A stretch of DNA of 16,334 nt from JAHJSY01 sp964557155. GTDB lineage: Bacteria; Patescibacteriota; Minisyncoccia; Minisyncoccales; GWA2-38-27. The translations under genes were made by a program, and so were the position numbers. Shown here one piece after another: positions 7,083-13,174 of this stretch. The stretch covers positions 1 through 16,334 of the forward strand of contig CAZKZC010000009.1 of the NCBI GenBank assembly GCA_964557155.1, given 5' to 3'. Below the pieces are notes generated by a model. The model was not told where the DNA came from. It did not search any database and was given only the letters and a program-made list of their open reading frames with translations. Each line of letters begins with the position of its first letter. Within the stretch, counting starts at the first letter, position 1.

Positions 7083-7159
7083 GCTGTGGAGGTGAGGGGA
7101 ATCGAACCCCCAAGCTTTTGGATGATAAGCCAAAGCTTGTTCCAAACCACCCCCACAGC
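7083..7159 (-). ncRNA. tRNA-like RNA resembling the tRNA-like domain of tmRNA
   Basis: On the minus strand GGGGGTG (7154-7148) pairs with CACCTCC (7094-7088) as an acceptor stem with one G-U pair, followed by discriminator A (7087). A canonical T arm precedes it: GGGGG, loop TTCGATT, CCCCT. The rest is not a normal tRNA. There is no D stem, only GUUUGGAAC with a GG pair. A long stem, AAGCUUUGG with CCAAAAGCUU, closes an 8-base loop CUUAUCAU in place of an anticodon arm, and no variable loop separates it from the T arm. That order (acceptor, stemless D loop, long helix, T arm) is that of the tmRNA tRNA-like domain without the reading frame. The acceptor stem extends 5 more pairs (GCUGU with ACAGC), and the promoter would start the RNA at 7159, the first base of that extension. 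No CCA is encoded. It may be a degenerate tRNA, a tRNA mimic or a regulatory RNA. Confidence 0.6.
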
Positions 7160-7165
7160 ATTTTT

Positions 7166-7194
7166 ATTATATCACGAAAATTTCTATAAACAAA
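7166..7194 (-). promoter_or_regulatory. Promoter of the tRNA-like RNA
   Basis: TATAAT (7171-7166) on the minus strand with a poor -35, TTTGTT (7194-7189), at 17 bases. The predicted start is about 7159. It is needed because the rnpB terminator lies just upstream and overlaps the -35. Confidence 0.6.
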
Positions 7195-7231
7195 AAGGAG
7201 GCTATCGCCTAATAATAGCGCCCTCCTTTTT
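7192..7231 (-). terminator. rnpB terminator
   Basis: AAAAAGGAG (7192-7200) pairs with CTCCTTTTT (7223-7231), and GCTAT (7201-7205) continues with ATAGC, leaving a 3-base bulge. The A and T runs on the two sides make it able to end transcription in either direction. It begins 3 bases after the rnpB 3' end. Confidence 0.8.
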
Positions 7232-7233
7232 GT

Positions 7234-7610
7234 TGTCTTAGCAAGACCGTAAGCCGAATTTTGTTTTATGTGATTATCTATCTAAGCGAACTACTTTTTC
7301 CAAAAAAATGAGTCGTATCTCGTTTTTTTGGTTTGTTCTTGCACTCAGCAAGGATTTTGCCGTTTCACCCCTCCGATGGACATCGGAGGATTCGCCCTAT
7401 ATCCTGCATAGCAGGATCGGGCGCCTGACTCTTTCGAGTTTAAGGCGTCACTGTTCGCACCTCTCCCGACTCGACCTGATAAAGGTATAGAGTTTAGGGG
7501 ATAGTCTTATTAGGAACTATTGCTGTTGACCCCGCTAAACGGGGGAGTGTTCGGACTTTCCTCCTTTCTATATAGAATATAGAAAAGCAATCACTCGTCT
7601 TGCTAAGACA
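7234..7610 (-). ncRNA. rnpB: RNase P RNA
   Basis: Catalytic RNA of RNase P, which removes 5' leaders from tRNA precursors. On the minus strand the ends form a perfect P1 helix: GTCTTAGCAAGAC (7609-7597) with GTCTTGCTAAGAC (7247-7235), plus one more A-T pair. The hallmark 5' strand of P4, GAGGAAAGTCC, is at 7563-7553, and the 3' conserved segment ending TTCGGCTTA is at about 7258-7250, preceded by ACAAAA where most bacteria have ACAGAA. Other hairpins are visible, for example TCCGATG-GA-CATCGGA. By eye alignment to E. coli, the L15 GGU that binds the tRNA CCA end reads GGC (7361-7359). The length of about 377 nt is normal. Promoter and terminator flank it closely. Confidence 0.93.
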
Positions 7611-7615
7611 TCTGC

Positions 7616-7643
7616 ACAATAGCATGCCCAAAGTATTTGTCAA
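7616..7643 (-). promoter_or_regulatory. rnpB promoter
   Basis: TTGACA (7643-7638), 16 bases, TATTGT (7621-7616) on the minus strand. The start predicted near 7609 agrees with the 5' end of the P1 helix. Its -35 lies on the same bases as the -35 of the divergent promoter. Confidence 0.8.
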
Positions 7644-7665
7644 GTCATGAAGTTTATAGTATACT
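7637..7665 (+). promoter_or_regulatory. Leaderless promoter of the CofE-like gene
   Basis: TTGTCA (7637-7642), 17 bases, TATACT (7660-7665). The start predicted about 7 bases after the -10 coincides with the A of the ATG at 7672, so the message is probably leaderless; no Shine-Dalgarno is present. The -35 overlaps that of rnpB on the other strand. Confidence 0.7.
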
Positions 7666-7671
7666 TAATTC

Positions 7672-8322
7672 ATGAAGATAAGGTTAATCAAAACCCACTT
7701 TATAGAAACATCGGATAAGTTAGATGATGTTGTTTCTAGATATGTTTTGCCTGTTATTGCAGAAGGAGATATGGTTGTTTTTGCTGAAAAGATAATTGCT
7801 ATTATGCAAGGAAGAGTGATTTATAAGAAAGATTTAAAGGTTGGATTTTGGGCAAACTTTCTTTCTAAATTTGCGATGAAAACTCCTTATGGATTTTCGG
7901 TCGGTAATCCTTTAAAAATGCAAACGGCTATTAACTTAGCTGGCTTGCCTAGAATATGGTTAGCTTCTTTTATTGGAGGAGTAGGAAAATTATTTGGAGC
8001 TAGAGGTCTTTTCTATATCGTAGCTGGAAATCAAATTAGCCAGATAGATGGCTTCTATGGAGATGCTTTTCCTCAATATGCAGACATAGGCATATTAGGA
8101 CCGAAGGATTCTTCAAGAGTTTGCAATGATTTGAAAAAGAAATATGGATTTTCTTGTGTCATAGTTGATGCTAATGATTTAGGTAGAGAAATGTTAGGCA
8201 TGAGCGATGACATAAAAGAAAAGAAAGAGTTAATATTAGATGCCGTAAAAGATAATCCAGCTGGTCAAGGTAATCAACAAACCCCAATTATCATTTTAAA
8301 GAAAAATAAAACTTTCAAATAG
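7672..8322 (+). CDS. CofE-like (F420-0:L-glutamate ligase family) protein
   Basis: A 216-residue protein resembling coenzyme F420-0:gamma-glutamyl ligase (CofE). Seen: an opening beta-strand MKIRLIKTHFI, EGDMVVFAEKIIAIMQGRVI near residues 31-50 (the SKIVSxAEGR-like segment of the family), a central GFYGDAFPQYADIG region, and ILGPKDSSRVCNDL, which may contact the nucleotide. CofE adds glutamate to F420-0 using GTP, but nothing else for F420 is in view and CPR cells are not known for F420 synthesis, so the substrate may be different. First gene of a two-gene unit, divergent from rnpB, probably translated from a leaderless message. The next gene follows 5 bases later. Confidence 0.65.
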   Translation: MKIRLIKTHFIETSDKLDDVVSRYVLPVIAEGDMVVFAEKIIAIMQGRVIYKKDLKVGFWANFLSKFAMKTPYGFSVGNPLKMQTAINLAGLPRIWLASFIGGVGKLFGARGLFYIVAGNQISQIDGFYGDAFPQYADIGILGPKDSSRVCNDLKKKYGFSCVIVDANDLGREMLGMSDDIKEKKELILDAVKDNPAGQGNQQTPIIILKKNKTFK

Positions 8323-8327
8323 AAAGC

Positions 8328-9131
8328 ATGTATTTAATGTATATAGATGAATCAGGTAATACGGTAAGTTTTCAAGAAGACGGGACTAAAATTTTGGTTT
8401 TAGCGGGTTGTATTATTAGCGAAGAAGATAAAATTAGAATAGAATGTAAATTCAGAGAAATTAAAGAAAAATATTATTTTAACGCAGATATTGAAATTAA
8501 GTCTAATTTTTTAAGATATGCTAATCCTGATATTCTTGGCATAGATTCACCGATTAAATTACACAGTAGAGAAAAATACGATGCTTTAGAAAAAGATATT
8601 ACAGAATTTTTAAAAGAAATAAATATTAATTTAATTTCTATCGTGATTGACAAGAAAGCTTATTGGGAACGGTATCCAGCTCAAAATCCTTATGATGCTG
8701 CTTATATTTTTTTACTAGAAAGATTTCAAGCATTTTTAGAGTATAAGAATTCTTTAGGGCTATGTATTATCGATCCAAGAGAGGGTACTGTTGAGAAAAA
8801 GCATATTGATAAAGAATTAGACAAGGTGCATAATTTAGTAAGATGGACAGATGACGGCTTTTGGAAAAAATGTCCAAGAATTATAGAGCGTATTTTATTT
8901 TCATCTTCTGACTTAACCGTTGGTATTCAAATTTGTGATTTGTATTGTTATCCAATTTTTAACATATTTGAATACAATAAAAAGAAAGGAGATTATTGGA
9001 GGTTCGATAAATTAAGTTATTTAAAATTATGTTCTTATAAAGAAGATATTAATAGAAAACCAATCATTGATGAAAATAGTTTGAAATTTTTTCCAGGAGA
9101 AACAAAAAAAGACTTTCAGTTTTATCAATAA
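8328..9131 (+). CDS. DUF3800 domain protein
   Basis: A 267-residue DUF3800 protein. It starts with the family signature YIDESG (residues 5-10), has IIDPREGT near the middle and ends the domain with VGIQICDLYCYPIFN, where the Gln and Asp are the conserved pair. The family has an RNase H-like fold and is thought to be a metal-dependent nuclease; members are often found in phages, islands and near defence genes, but none is recognisable here. The gene seems more AT-rich than its neighbours, which could mean acquisition. Its stop codon lies in the loop of the terminator at 9104-9143. Confidence 0.8.
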   Translation: MYLMYIDESGNTVSFQEDGTKILVLAGCIISEEDKIRIECKFREIKEKYYFNADIEIKSNFLRYANPDILGIDSPIKLHSREKYDALEKDITEFLKEININLISIVIDKKAYWERYPAQNPYDAAYIFLLERFQAFLEYKNSLGLCIIDPREGTVEKKHIDKELDKVHNLVRWTDDGFWKKCPRIIERILFSSSDLTVGIQICDLYCYPIFNIFEYNKKKGDYWRFDKLSYLKLCSYKEDINRKPIIDENSLKFFPGETKKDFQFYQ

Positions 9132-9143
9132 AAGTCTTCTTTT
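9104..9143. terminator. Shared bidirectional terminator
   Basis: AAAAAAAGACTTT (9104-9116) pairs with AAAGTCTTCTTTT (9131-9143) at 12 of 13 positions around a 14-base loop. Plus-strand transcripts end after the DUF3800 stop, which is in the loop; minus-strand transcripts reach a run of seven T. It serves both the DUF3800 gene and the small RNA at 9168-9104. Confidence 0.7.
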
Positions 9144-9168
9144 GATGGGCGAGATTTGCACCTCGACC
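9104..9168 (-). ncRNA. Second small RNA candidate, about 65 nt
   Basis: A promoter at 9204-9175 predicts a start at 9168 (G). The RNA would begin with a hairpin, GGUCGAG-GUGCAAAU-CUCGCCC (CGAG/CUCG core, an outer GG/CC and one mismatch), then a short linker AUC, then the terminator hairpin. There is no ORF. It has the same plan as the small RNA at 7024-6959: GG start, one hairpin, terminator, similar length and a TCCACAGA motif before the -35. The sequences themselves are not alike, and I found no clear complementary target in the window. It runs convergent to the DUF3800 gene and overlaps its last codons. Confidence 0.5.
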
Positions 9169-9174
9169 AATTTC

Positions 9175-9219
9175 ATTGTAGCATAAAAACTATTATAAGG
9201 TCAACAAATCTGTGGAAAA
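9175..9219 (-). promoter_or_regulatory. Promoter of the second small RNA, with upstream TTTTCCACAGA
   Basis: TTGACC (9204-9199), 18 bases, TACAAT (9180-9175), preceded by TGC as in extended -10 promoters, on the minus strand. TTTTCCACA (9219-9211) followed by GA sits 6 bases before the -35, as TTATCCACAGA does before the first small RNA promoter. Confidence 0.6.
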
Positions 9220-9230
9220 CCTTAATTAAT

Positions 9231-9698
9231 ATGAAACAATTTATAAAAAATAAAAAGGATCAAAAAATATCAGTATTAACAGAAATTTCAGATAATCAGA
9301 AAGGATTAGCTCCAATATCAACAGTAGTATCAGGGAAACTTAGTGCAGAAACTCCAAAGTATAGAGAAATAATAAAAAAATGGGAAAGAACTGGCTGGTA
9401 TGTTACTGAAAGTACATCGGAGCCAGGGTTGACTAAACGATTAAAATGGTCTCATATGGTAGATAGATTGAACTACGATTTACTTCCGAAAGTAAATAAA
9501 TTAACAATGCCAGTTTTGTTAATCGTTGGCGATAAAGATAACGGAACTCCGCCAGAACATCAAAAGATTTTATTTGATAAGCTTCCCGGCAAAAAAGAAA
9601 TGCACATAATTAAAAATGCTCCACATACTTTTATAGAAGAAAGTCACTTAAAAGAAATTAAGAATATCTTTTCAAAATGGATAAATTCTTTAGATTAA
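9231..9698 (+). pseudogene. Alpha/beta hydrolase with an internal in-frame deletion
   Basis: From the ATG at 9231 the frame gives 155 residues; the TTG at 9156 upstream is unlikely because its codons lie in the small RNA. The start (MKQFIKNKKDQKISVL...NQKGLA) reads like the first strand of a serine alpha/beta hydrolase. It then jumps at residues about 26-30 (KGLAPISTVV) to what reads as the second half, including a lid helix region, the catalytic Asp in VLLIVGDKDNGTPPEH and the catalytic His in APHTF. The block that should hold the oxyanion HG motif and the nucleophile GxSxG is missing, about 90 residues by comparison with family members of about 250. The join at GLA / ALAPIS suggests a deletion between short similar stretches. 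Without the serine it cannot be a normal hydrolase. It ends 3 bases before murJ. Confidence 0.65.
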
Positions 9699-9701
9699 AA
9701 A

Positions 9702-11303
9702 ATGTATAACAGAATTTTTAATTCAAAAACTAAAACTATTAGTTCGGCTGCTGGAATATTGGCAGCAGCATCTTTGATTAGTGGTTTGTTGGGTCTTTTC
9801 AGAGATCGTCTTTTGGCTGGAAGCTTTGGGGCAGGAAATGAATTAGATGTTTATTATACCGCCTTTAGAATACCTGACTTTATTTCTACGGTCTTAGTCA
9901 TGGGAGCTATCTCAGCGGCTATAATACCCATTTTTAGTGGATATTTATCTCGCTCTCGTAATGAGGCCTGGGAATTCCTTTCCAATCTCTTGAATCTATT
10001 TTTCGTCTCTTTAATTGTTATTTCAGCTGTTCTTATTATCTTTGTTCCTCAAATCATTTCTTTAATTGCACCGGGGTTTAGTGGAGCTAAAAAAGAATCA
10101 GCTGTTTTGTTAACTCGAATAATGTTTTTGAGCCCAATATTGCTAGGAATTAGTAATATAATATCGGGGATACTGCGTGTTTTTAGGAGATTTCTTATTA
10201 CCTCTTTGGCTCCGATAATGTATAACATTGGTATCATTCTTGGAATAATCTTTTTTGTTCCAAGTATGGGCTTGGTTGGTTTAGCTTGGGGTGTTGTTTC
10301 GGGAGCTTTCCTTCATTTATTAATTCAGATACCGATCCTTTTGAAGCTTGGCTTCAAAACAAAGAAGCTGTTAAACTTTAAGGAGCCAGGCTTCTTGAGG
10401 GCAGTTAAGCTTACGGTGCCAAGAGCTATTGGTTTAGTTGCTGGTCAAATTAATTTAATTGTTATTACTGCCATTGGATCTACTCTAGCCGTTGGAAGTA
10501 TTGCTATATTTAATTTAGCTAATAACTTACAAAAACTTCCTATAACCTTAATTGCTGTTTCTTTTTCTACAGCCGCTTTTCCTTTTTTGGCTGTCTATTT
10601 TTCTCAAAAAGAAAAGGGGAAACTGATCGAAGAATTTTCCTCTGTCTTTAGGAAGATCCTCTTTTTTATAATTCCAATTAGTATTTTAATATTTCTTTTG
10701 AGAATACAGATTATTAGAGTTTTTTATGGAACAGGGGAATTTGGCTGGGCTGATACTCAACTGACAGCTGCTTGTTTAGGAATATTTAGTTTTGGTATCT
10801 TTGCTTATGGTCTTTCAATGCTTATTTCTAAAACCTTTTATGCTTTTCAGAATACGAGGATACCGGCTACGGTGACATTAATCACGGTCGCTTTAAATGT
10901 TTTTCTTTCGTATTTCTTTATCTGGCTATTAAATTTTGATAATTATTTTAAAACTTTTATAACAGCTATTTTAGATCTTCAAAATATAGATCAGAATTCA
11001 GTCGTTGGTCTTCCGTTGGCTCTAGCTATTTCAGGAATATTTCAATTAGGCCTTTTATTAATTATGCTTTATAAAAAGATAGGGGATTATGATATAAAGA
11101 GAATCCTTGAATCAACTATTAAAGTATTAGCCTCAGGAGTTCTTCTGGGCTTGGCTTGTTATTTTGTTCGTCAATATGTCGGTTCTCTGGTCAATATGCA
11201 AACTTTTATAGGCATATTCACTCAAGCCACCTTCGCCAGTCTTGCTGGAACAGTCGTATATTTCTTATCCACCCATCTACTAAAAGAAAAATATGGAAAT
11301 TAG
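9702..11303 (+). CDS. murJ: Lipid II flippase MurJ
   Basis: Moves lipid II across the cytoplasmic membrane for peptidoglycan synthesis (MVF family, MOP superfamily). The 533-residue protein is hydrophobic throughout with about 14 membrane segments. It opens with the family pattern: a short basic N-terminus, then AAGILAAASLISGLLGLFRDRLLAGSFGAG, whose Arg-Asp-Arg segment and YTAFRIPDF are typical, followed by MGAISAAIIPIFSGYL. The length is normal. It shows that this organism builds a peptidoglycan wall. The 3' end overlaps lepA by 11 bases. Confidence 0.93.
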   Translation: MYNRIFNSKTKTISSAAGILAAASLISGLLGLFRDRLLAGSFGAGNELDVYYTAFRIPDFISTVLVMGAISAAIIPIFSGYLSRSRNEAWEFLSNLLNLFFVSLIVISAVLIIFVPQIISLIAPGFSGAKKESAVLLTRIMFLSPILLGISNIISGILRVFRRFLITSLAPIMYNIGIILGIIFFVPSMGLVGLAWGVVSGAFLHLLIQIPILLKLGFKTKKLLNFKEPGFLRAVKLTVPRAIGLVAGQINLIVITAIGSTLAVGSIAIFNLANNLQKLPITLIAVSFSTAAFPFLAVYFSQKEKGKLIEEFSSVFRKILFFIIPISILIFLLRIQIIRVFYGTGEFGWADTQLTAACLGIFSFGIFAYGLSMLISKTFYAFQNTRIPATVTLITVALNVFLSYFFIWLLNFDNYFKTFITAILDLQNIDQNSVVGLPLALAISGIFQLGLLLIMLYKKIGDYDIKRILESTIKVLASGVLLGLACYFVRQYVGSLVNMQTFIGIFTQATFASLAGTVVYFLSTHLLKEKYGN

Positions 11304-13047
11304 AAATTTTGTAATCATTAGTCATGTTGATCATGGAAAATCCACATTAGCGGATCGGTTTTTGGATATTACTAAATCAGTGTCTTCAAGAAAGATGAGA
11401 TCTCAATATTTAGACTCTATGGATCTAGAAAGAGAAAAAGGGATTACGATTAAAATGCAACCAGTAAGAATGGAGTATAAGGGTGAGTATATTCTTAATT
11501 TGATTGATACTCCAGGCCATGTTGATTTCTCTTATGAAGTATCTAGAAGTCTAGCTGCTGTTGAAGGAGCGGTACTTTTGGTTGATGCCGCTCAAGGGAT
11601 TCAGGCTCAAACATTAGCTAATTTAGAATTAGCTAAAAAGCAGGGTTTAGTTATTATTCCAGTTATAAATAAAATTGATTTACCTCAAGCGAGTGTAGAA
11701 CAAGCTGTTAGCGAATTAGCCAGCCTTCTTGAAACTAAGCCAGAAGAAATTATTAAAATTTCAGCTAAGAACGGAACTAATGTAGAACAAATTTTAGAAG
11801 CAGTTATTAAAAAAGTACCTCCGCCGGCTGGCGGATCCTTAGAAGGAAAAGACTTTAGAGCTTTAATTTTTGATTCAGTTTATGATTCATACAAAGGAGT
11901 TATTGCTTATGTCAGAGTTGTTGATGGCGAACTTAAAAAAACAGATAAGATTAAGTTGATGGCTAGTAAGGTATCAACTGATATTAAAGAATTGGGATAT
12001 TTTATTCCCGAATTTTCGCCTCAAGATAAACTTAAGGCAGGAGAAATTGGCTATATCGCAACGGGCGTTAAGGAGCCAGGTCATGTAAGAGTTGGTGACA
12101 CCATAGTTAAAGCAAAATCAGAGGCTAAGTCTTTGCCAGGATATGAAGAAGTTAAGCCAATGGTTTATGCCAGTTTGTATCCAGAGAATCCTGATGATTT
12201 TGATATATTAAAAGAGGCCTTATCCAAATTAAAGCTTAGTGATCCAGCTCTCGTTTTTGAACCAGAAACCAAAGAGTCACTTGGCAGAGGGTTTAGGTGT
12301 GGTTTCCTTGGTACTTTGCACGCCGAAATTGTATCAGAAAGAATTGACAGGGAATATGGAATAGAATTAGTTATTTCTTCACCGTCCGTTGTTTATAGAG
12401 CGGATGGTAAATTGATTTATTCAGCATCAGACTGGTTGGATCAAATTAAGAAATCTGAAGAACCGTGGGTTGAATTAGAAATAATTACTCCAGCTAGATA
12501 TATTGGTAAAATTATAGATTTACTAAAAAACCTTAGAGGAGTATATATGAAAACAGATTATATTAGTTCGGATAGAGCAGTTTTAATTTACGAAATTCCT
12601 TTAAGAGAAATTATTGTTAATCTTTATGATAATATAAAAGGAGCTAGTCAAGGTTATGGCTCAATGAATTATCAGTTTATCGGTTTTAGAGAAGTGAAGC
12701 TTTTTAAAATGGATGTTTTAATAGCTGGGGAGAAAGAAGCTGCTTTTTCTAAAATTGTTCCAGAAGAAAAGGCTTTCACTGAAGGAAAGAATTTAGTTAG
12801 TAAAATAAAAGAGAATTTACCAACTCAACAGTTTTCAGTTGCCTTGCAAGCAGTTATTGGCGGAAAGATTATTGCTCGAGAAACATTAAAAGCCAGCAGA
12901 AAAGATGTTACTGGCTATTTGTATGGAGGAGATTATTCTCGTAAAAAGAAACTTTTAGAAAAACAGAAAAAAGGTAAAAAATTATTAAAAGAAAGAGGGA
13001 GTGTTCGCATTCCCCCAAAGGTTTTCTTAGAAGTTTTTAAGACTTAA
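11293..13047 (+). CDS. lepA: Elongation factor 4 (LepA)
   Basis: Ribosome-bound GTPase that back-translocates or remodels stalled ribosomes. In 584 residues (usual about 600) the G motifs are HVDHGKST (11-18), EREKGITI, DTPGH (72-76), NKID (126-129) and SAK (157-159). The LepA-specific C-terminal domain follows, with GGKIIARETLKASRKDVT and GDYSRKKKLLEKQKKGKK. The loop after the G domain, normally PPPxGDP, reads PPPAGGS and is encoded by the GC-rich palindrome at 11820-11835. The start overlaps murJ. No strong terminator follows. Confidence 0.95.
   Translation: MEIRNFVIISHVDHGKSTLADRFLDITKSVSSRKMRSQYLDSMDLEREKGITIKMQPVRMEYKGEYILNLIDTPGHVDFSYEVSRSLAAVEGAVLLVDAAQGIQAQTLANLELAKKQGLVIIPVINKIDLPQASVEQAVSELASLLETKPEEIIKISAKNGTNVEQILEAVIKKVPPPAGGSLEGKDFRALIFDSVYDSYKGVIAYVRVVDGELKKTDKIKLMASKVSTDIKELGYFIPEFSPQDKLKAGEIGYIATGVKEPGHVRVGDTIVKAKSEAKSLPGYEEVKPMVYASLYPENPDDFDILKEALSKLKLSDPALVFEPETKESLGRGFRCGFLGTLHAEIVSERIDREYGIELVISSPSVVYRADGKLIYSASDWLDQIKKSEEPWVELEIITPARYIGKIIDLLKNLRGVYMKTDYISSDRAVLIYEIPLREIIVNLYDNIKGASQGYGSMNYQFIGFREVKLFKMDVLIAGEKEAAFSKIVPEEKAFTEGKNLVSKIKENLPTQQFSVALQAVIGGKIIARETLKASRKDVTGYLYGGDYSRKKKLLEKQKKGKKLLKERGSVRIPPKVFLEVFKT
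11820..11835. repeat. GC-rich palindrome inside lepA
   Basis: TCCGCCGG-CTGGCGGA is a 16-base palindrome apart from one G-T pair. It is far richer in GC than its surroundings and shares the ends TCCGC...GCGGA with the palindrome at 13484-13503. It encodes the Pro-Pro-Ala-Gly-Gly loop. Confidence 0.55.
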
Positions 13048-13151
13048 AATAAAGGAGCCAGGCTTAGAGAAAGCATACTTAAGACGACTAAGGAGATTAA
13101 GATAACCCAGACCCATCTAAATACCTTTTCTTTTTTATTCTGATTATTCAT
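13044..13151 (-). CDS. Small single-pass membrane protein candidate (35 aa)
   Basis: The gap between lepA and the ftsB-like gene holds a minus-strand ORF, ATG 13151-13149 to TAA 13046-13044. The peptide opens with a polar, basic head (MNNQNKKEKVFR), then one hydrophobic segment (WVWVILISLVVLSMLSLSLA) and ends APLF. This is the layout of a small inner-membrane protein, positive side in. It overlaps the lepA stop by 4 bases and is convergent with lepA. A -10-like TTATAT lies 6 bases before the ATG, so a leaderless start is possible; there is no Shine-Dalgarno. Family unknown to me. It might be chance, but the clean head-and-membrane pattern filling the whole gap argues for a gene. Confidence 0.45.
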   Translation of the reverse strand: MNNQNKKEKVFRWVWVILISLVVLSMLSLSLAPLF

Positions 13152-13158
13152 ATTAATA

Positions 13159-13164
13159 TATAAT
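13159..13164 (+). promoter_or_regulatory. -10 element before the ftsB-like gene
   Basis: A perfect TATAAT, 10 bases before the ATG at 13175, so the message would have a leader of only a few bases. The -35 (TATTCT, 13136-13141) is poor. It overlaps the possible promoter of the minus-strand small ORF. Confidence 0.5.
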
Positions 13165-13174
13165 AACAAATATT

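Noticed and set aside
7083..7159. Ordinary tRNA, including a suppressor tRNA that could read the nearby TAG
   Set aside because: No D stem, an 8-base loop, no U33 placed before a sensible anticodon, and no CTA triplet in the loop.
7120..7159. Short minus-strand ORF starting at the ATG at 7162, through the tRNA-like RNA
   Set aside because: No ribosome binding site, and the RNA helices account for the sequence.
7308..7490. Open frame of 60 codons on the plus strand
   Set aside because: It lies entirely antisense within rnpB, whose helices explain the sequence.
9144..9168. Remnant of a tRNA T arm (minus strand GAGGTGCAAATCTC)
   Set aside because: The stem does not pair in T-arm register and there is no acceptor stem; a simple hairpin of a small RNA fits better.
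10380..13065. Repeated 14-mer AAGGAGCCAGGCTT (10380 and 13052)
   Set aside because: A 14-base match is expected by chance about once in a window of this size and nothing around the copies is shared.
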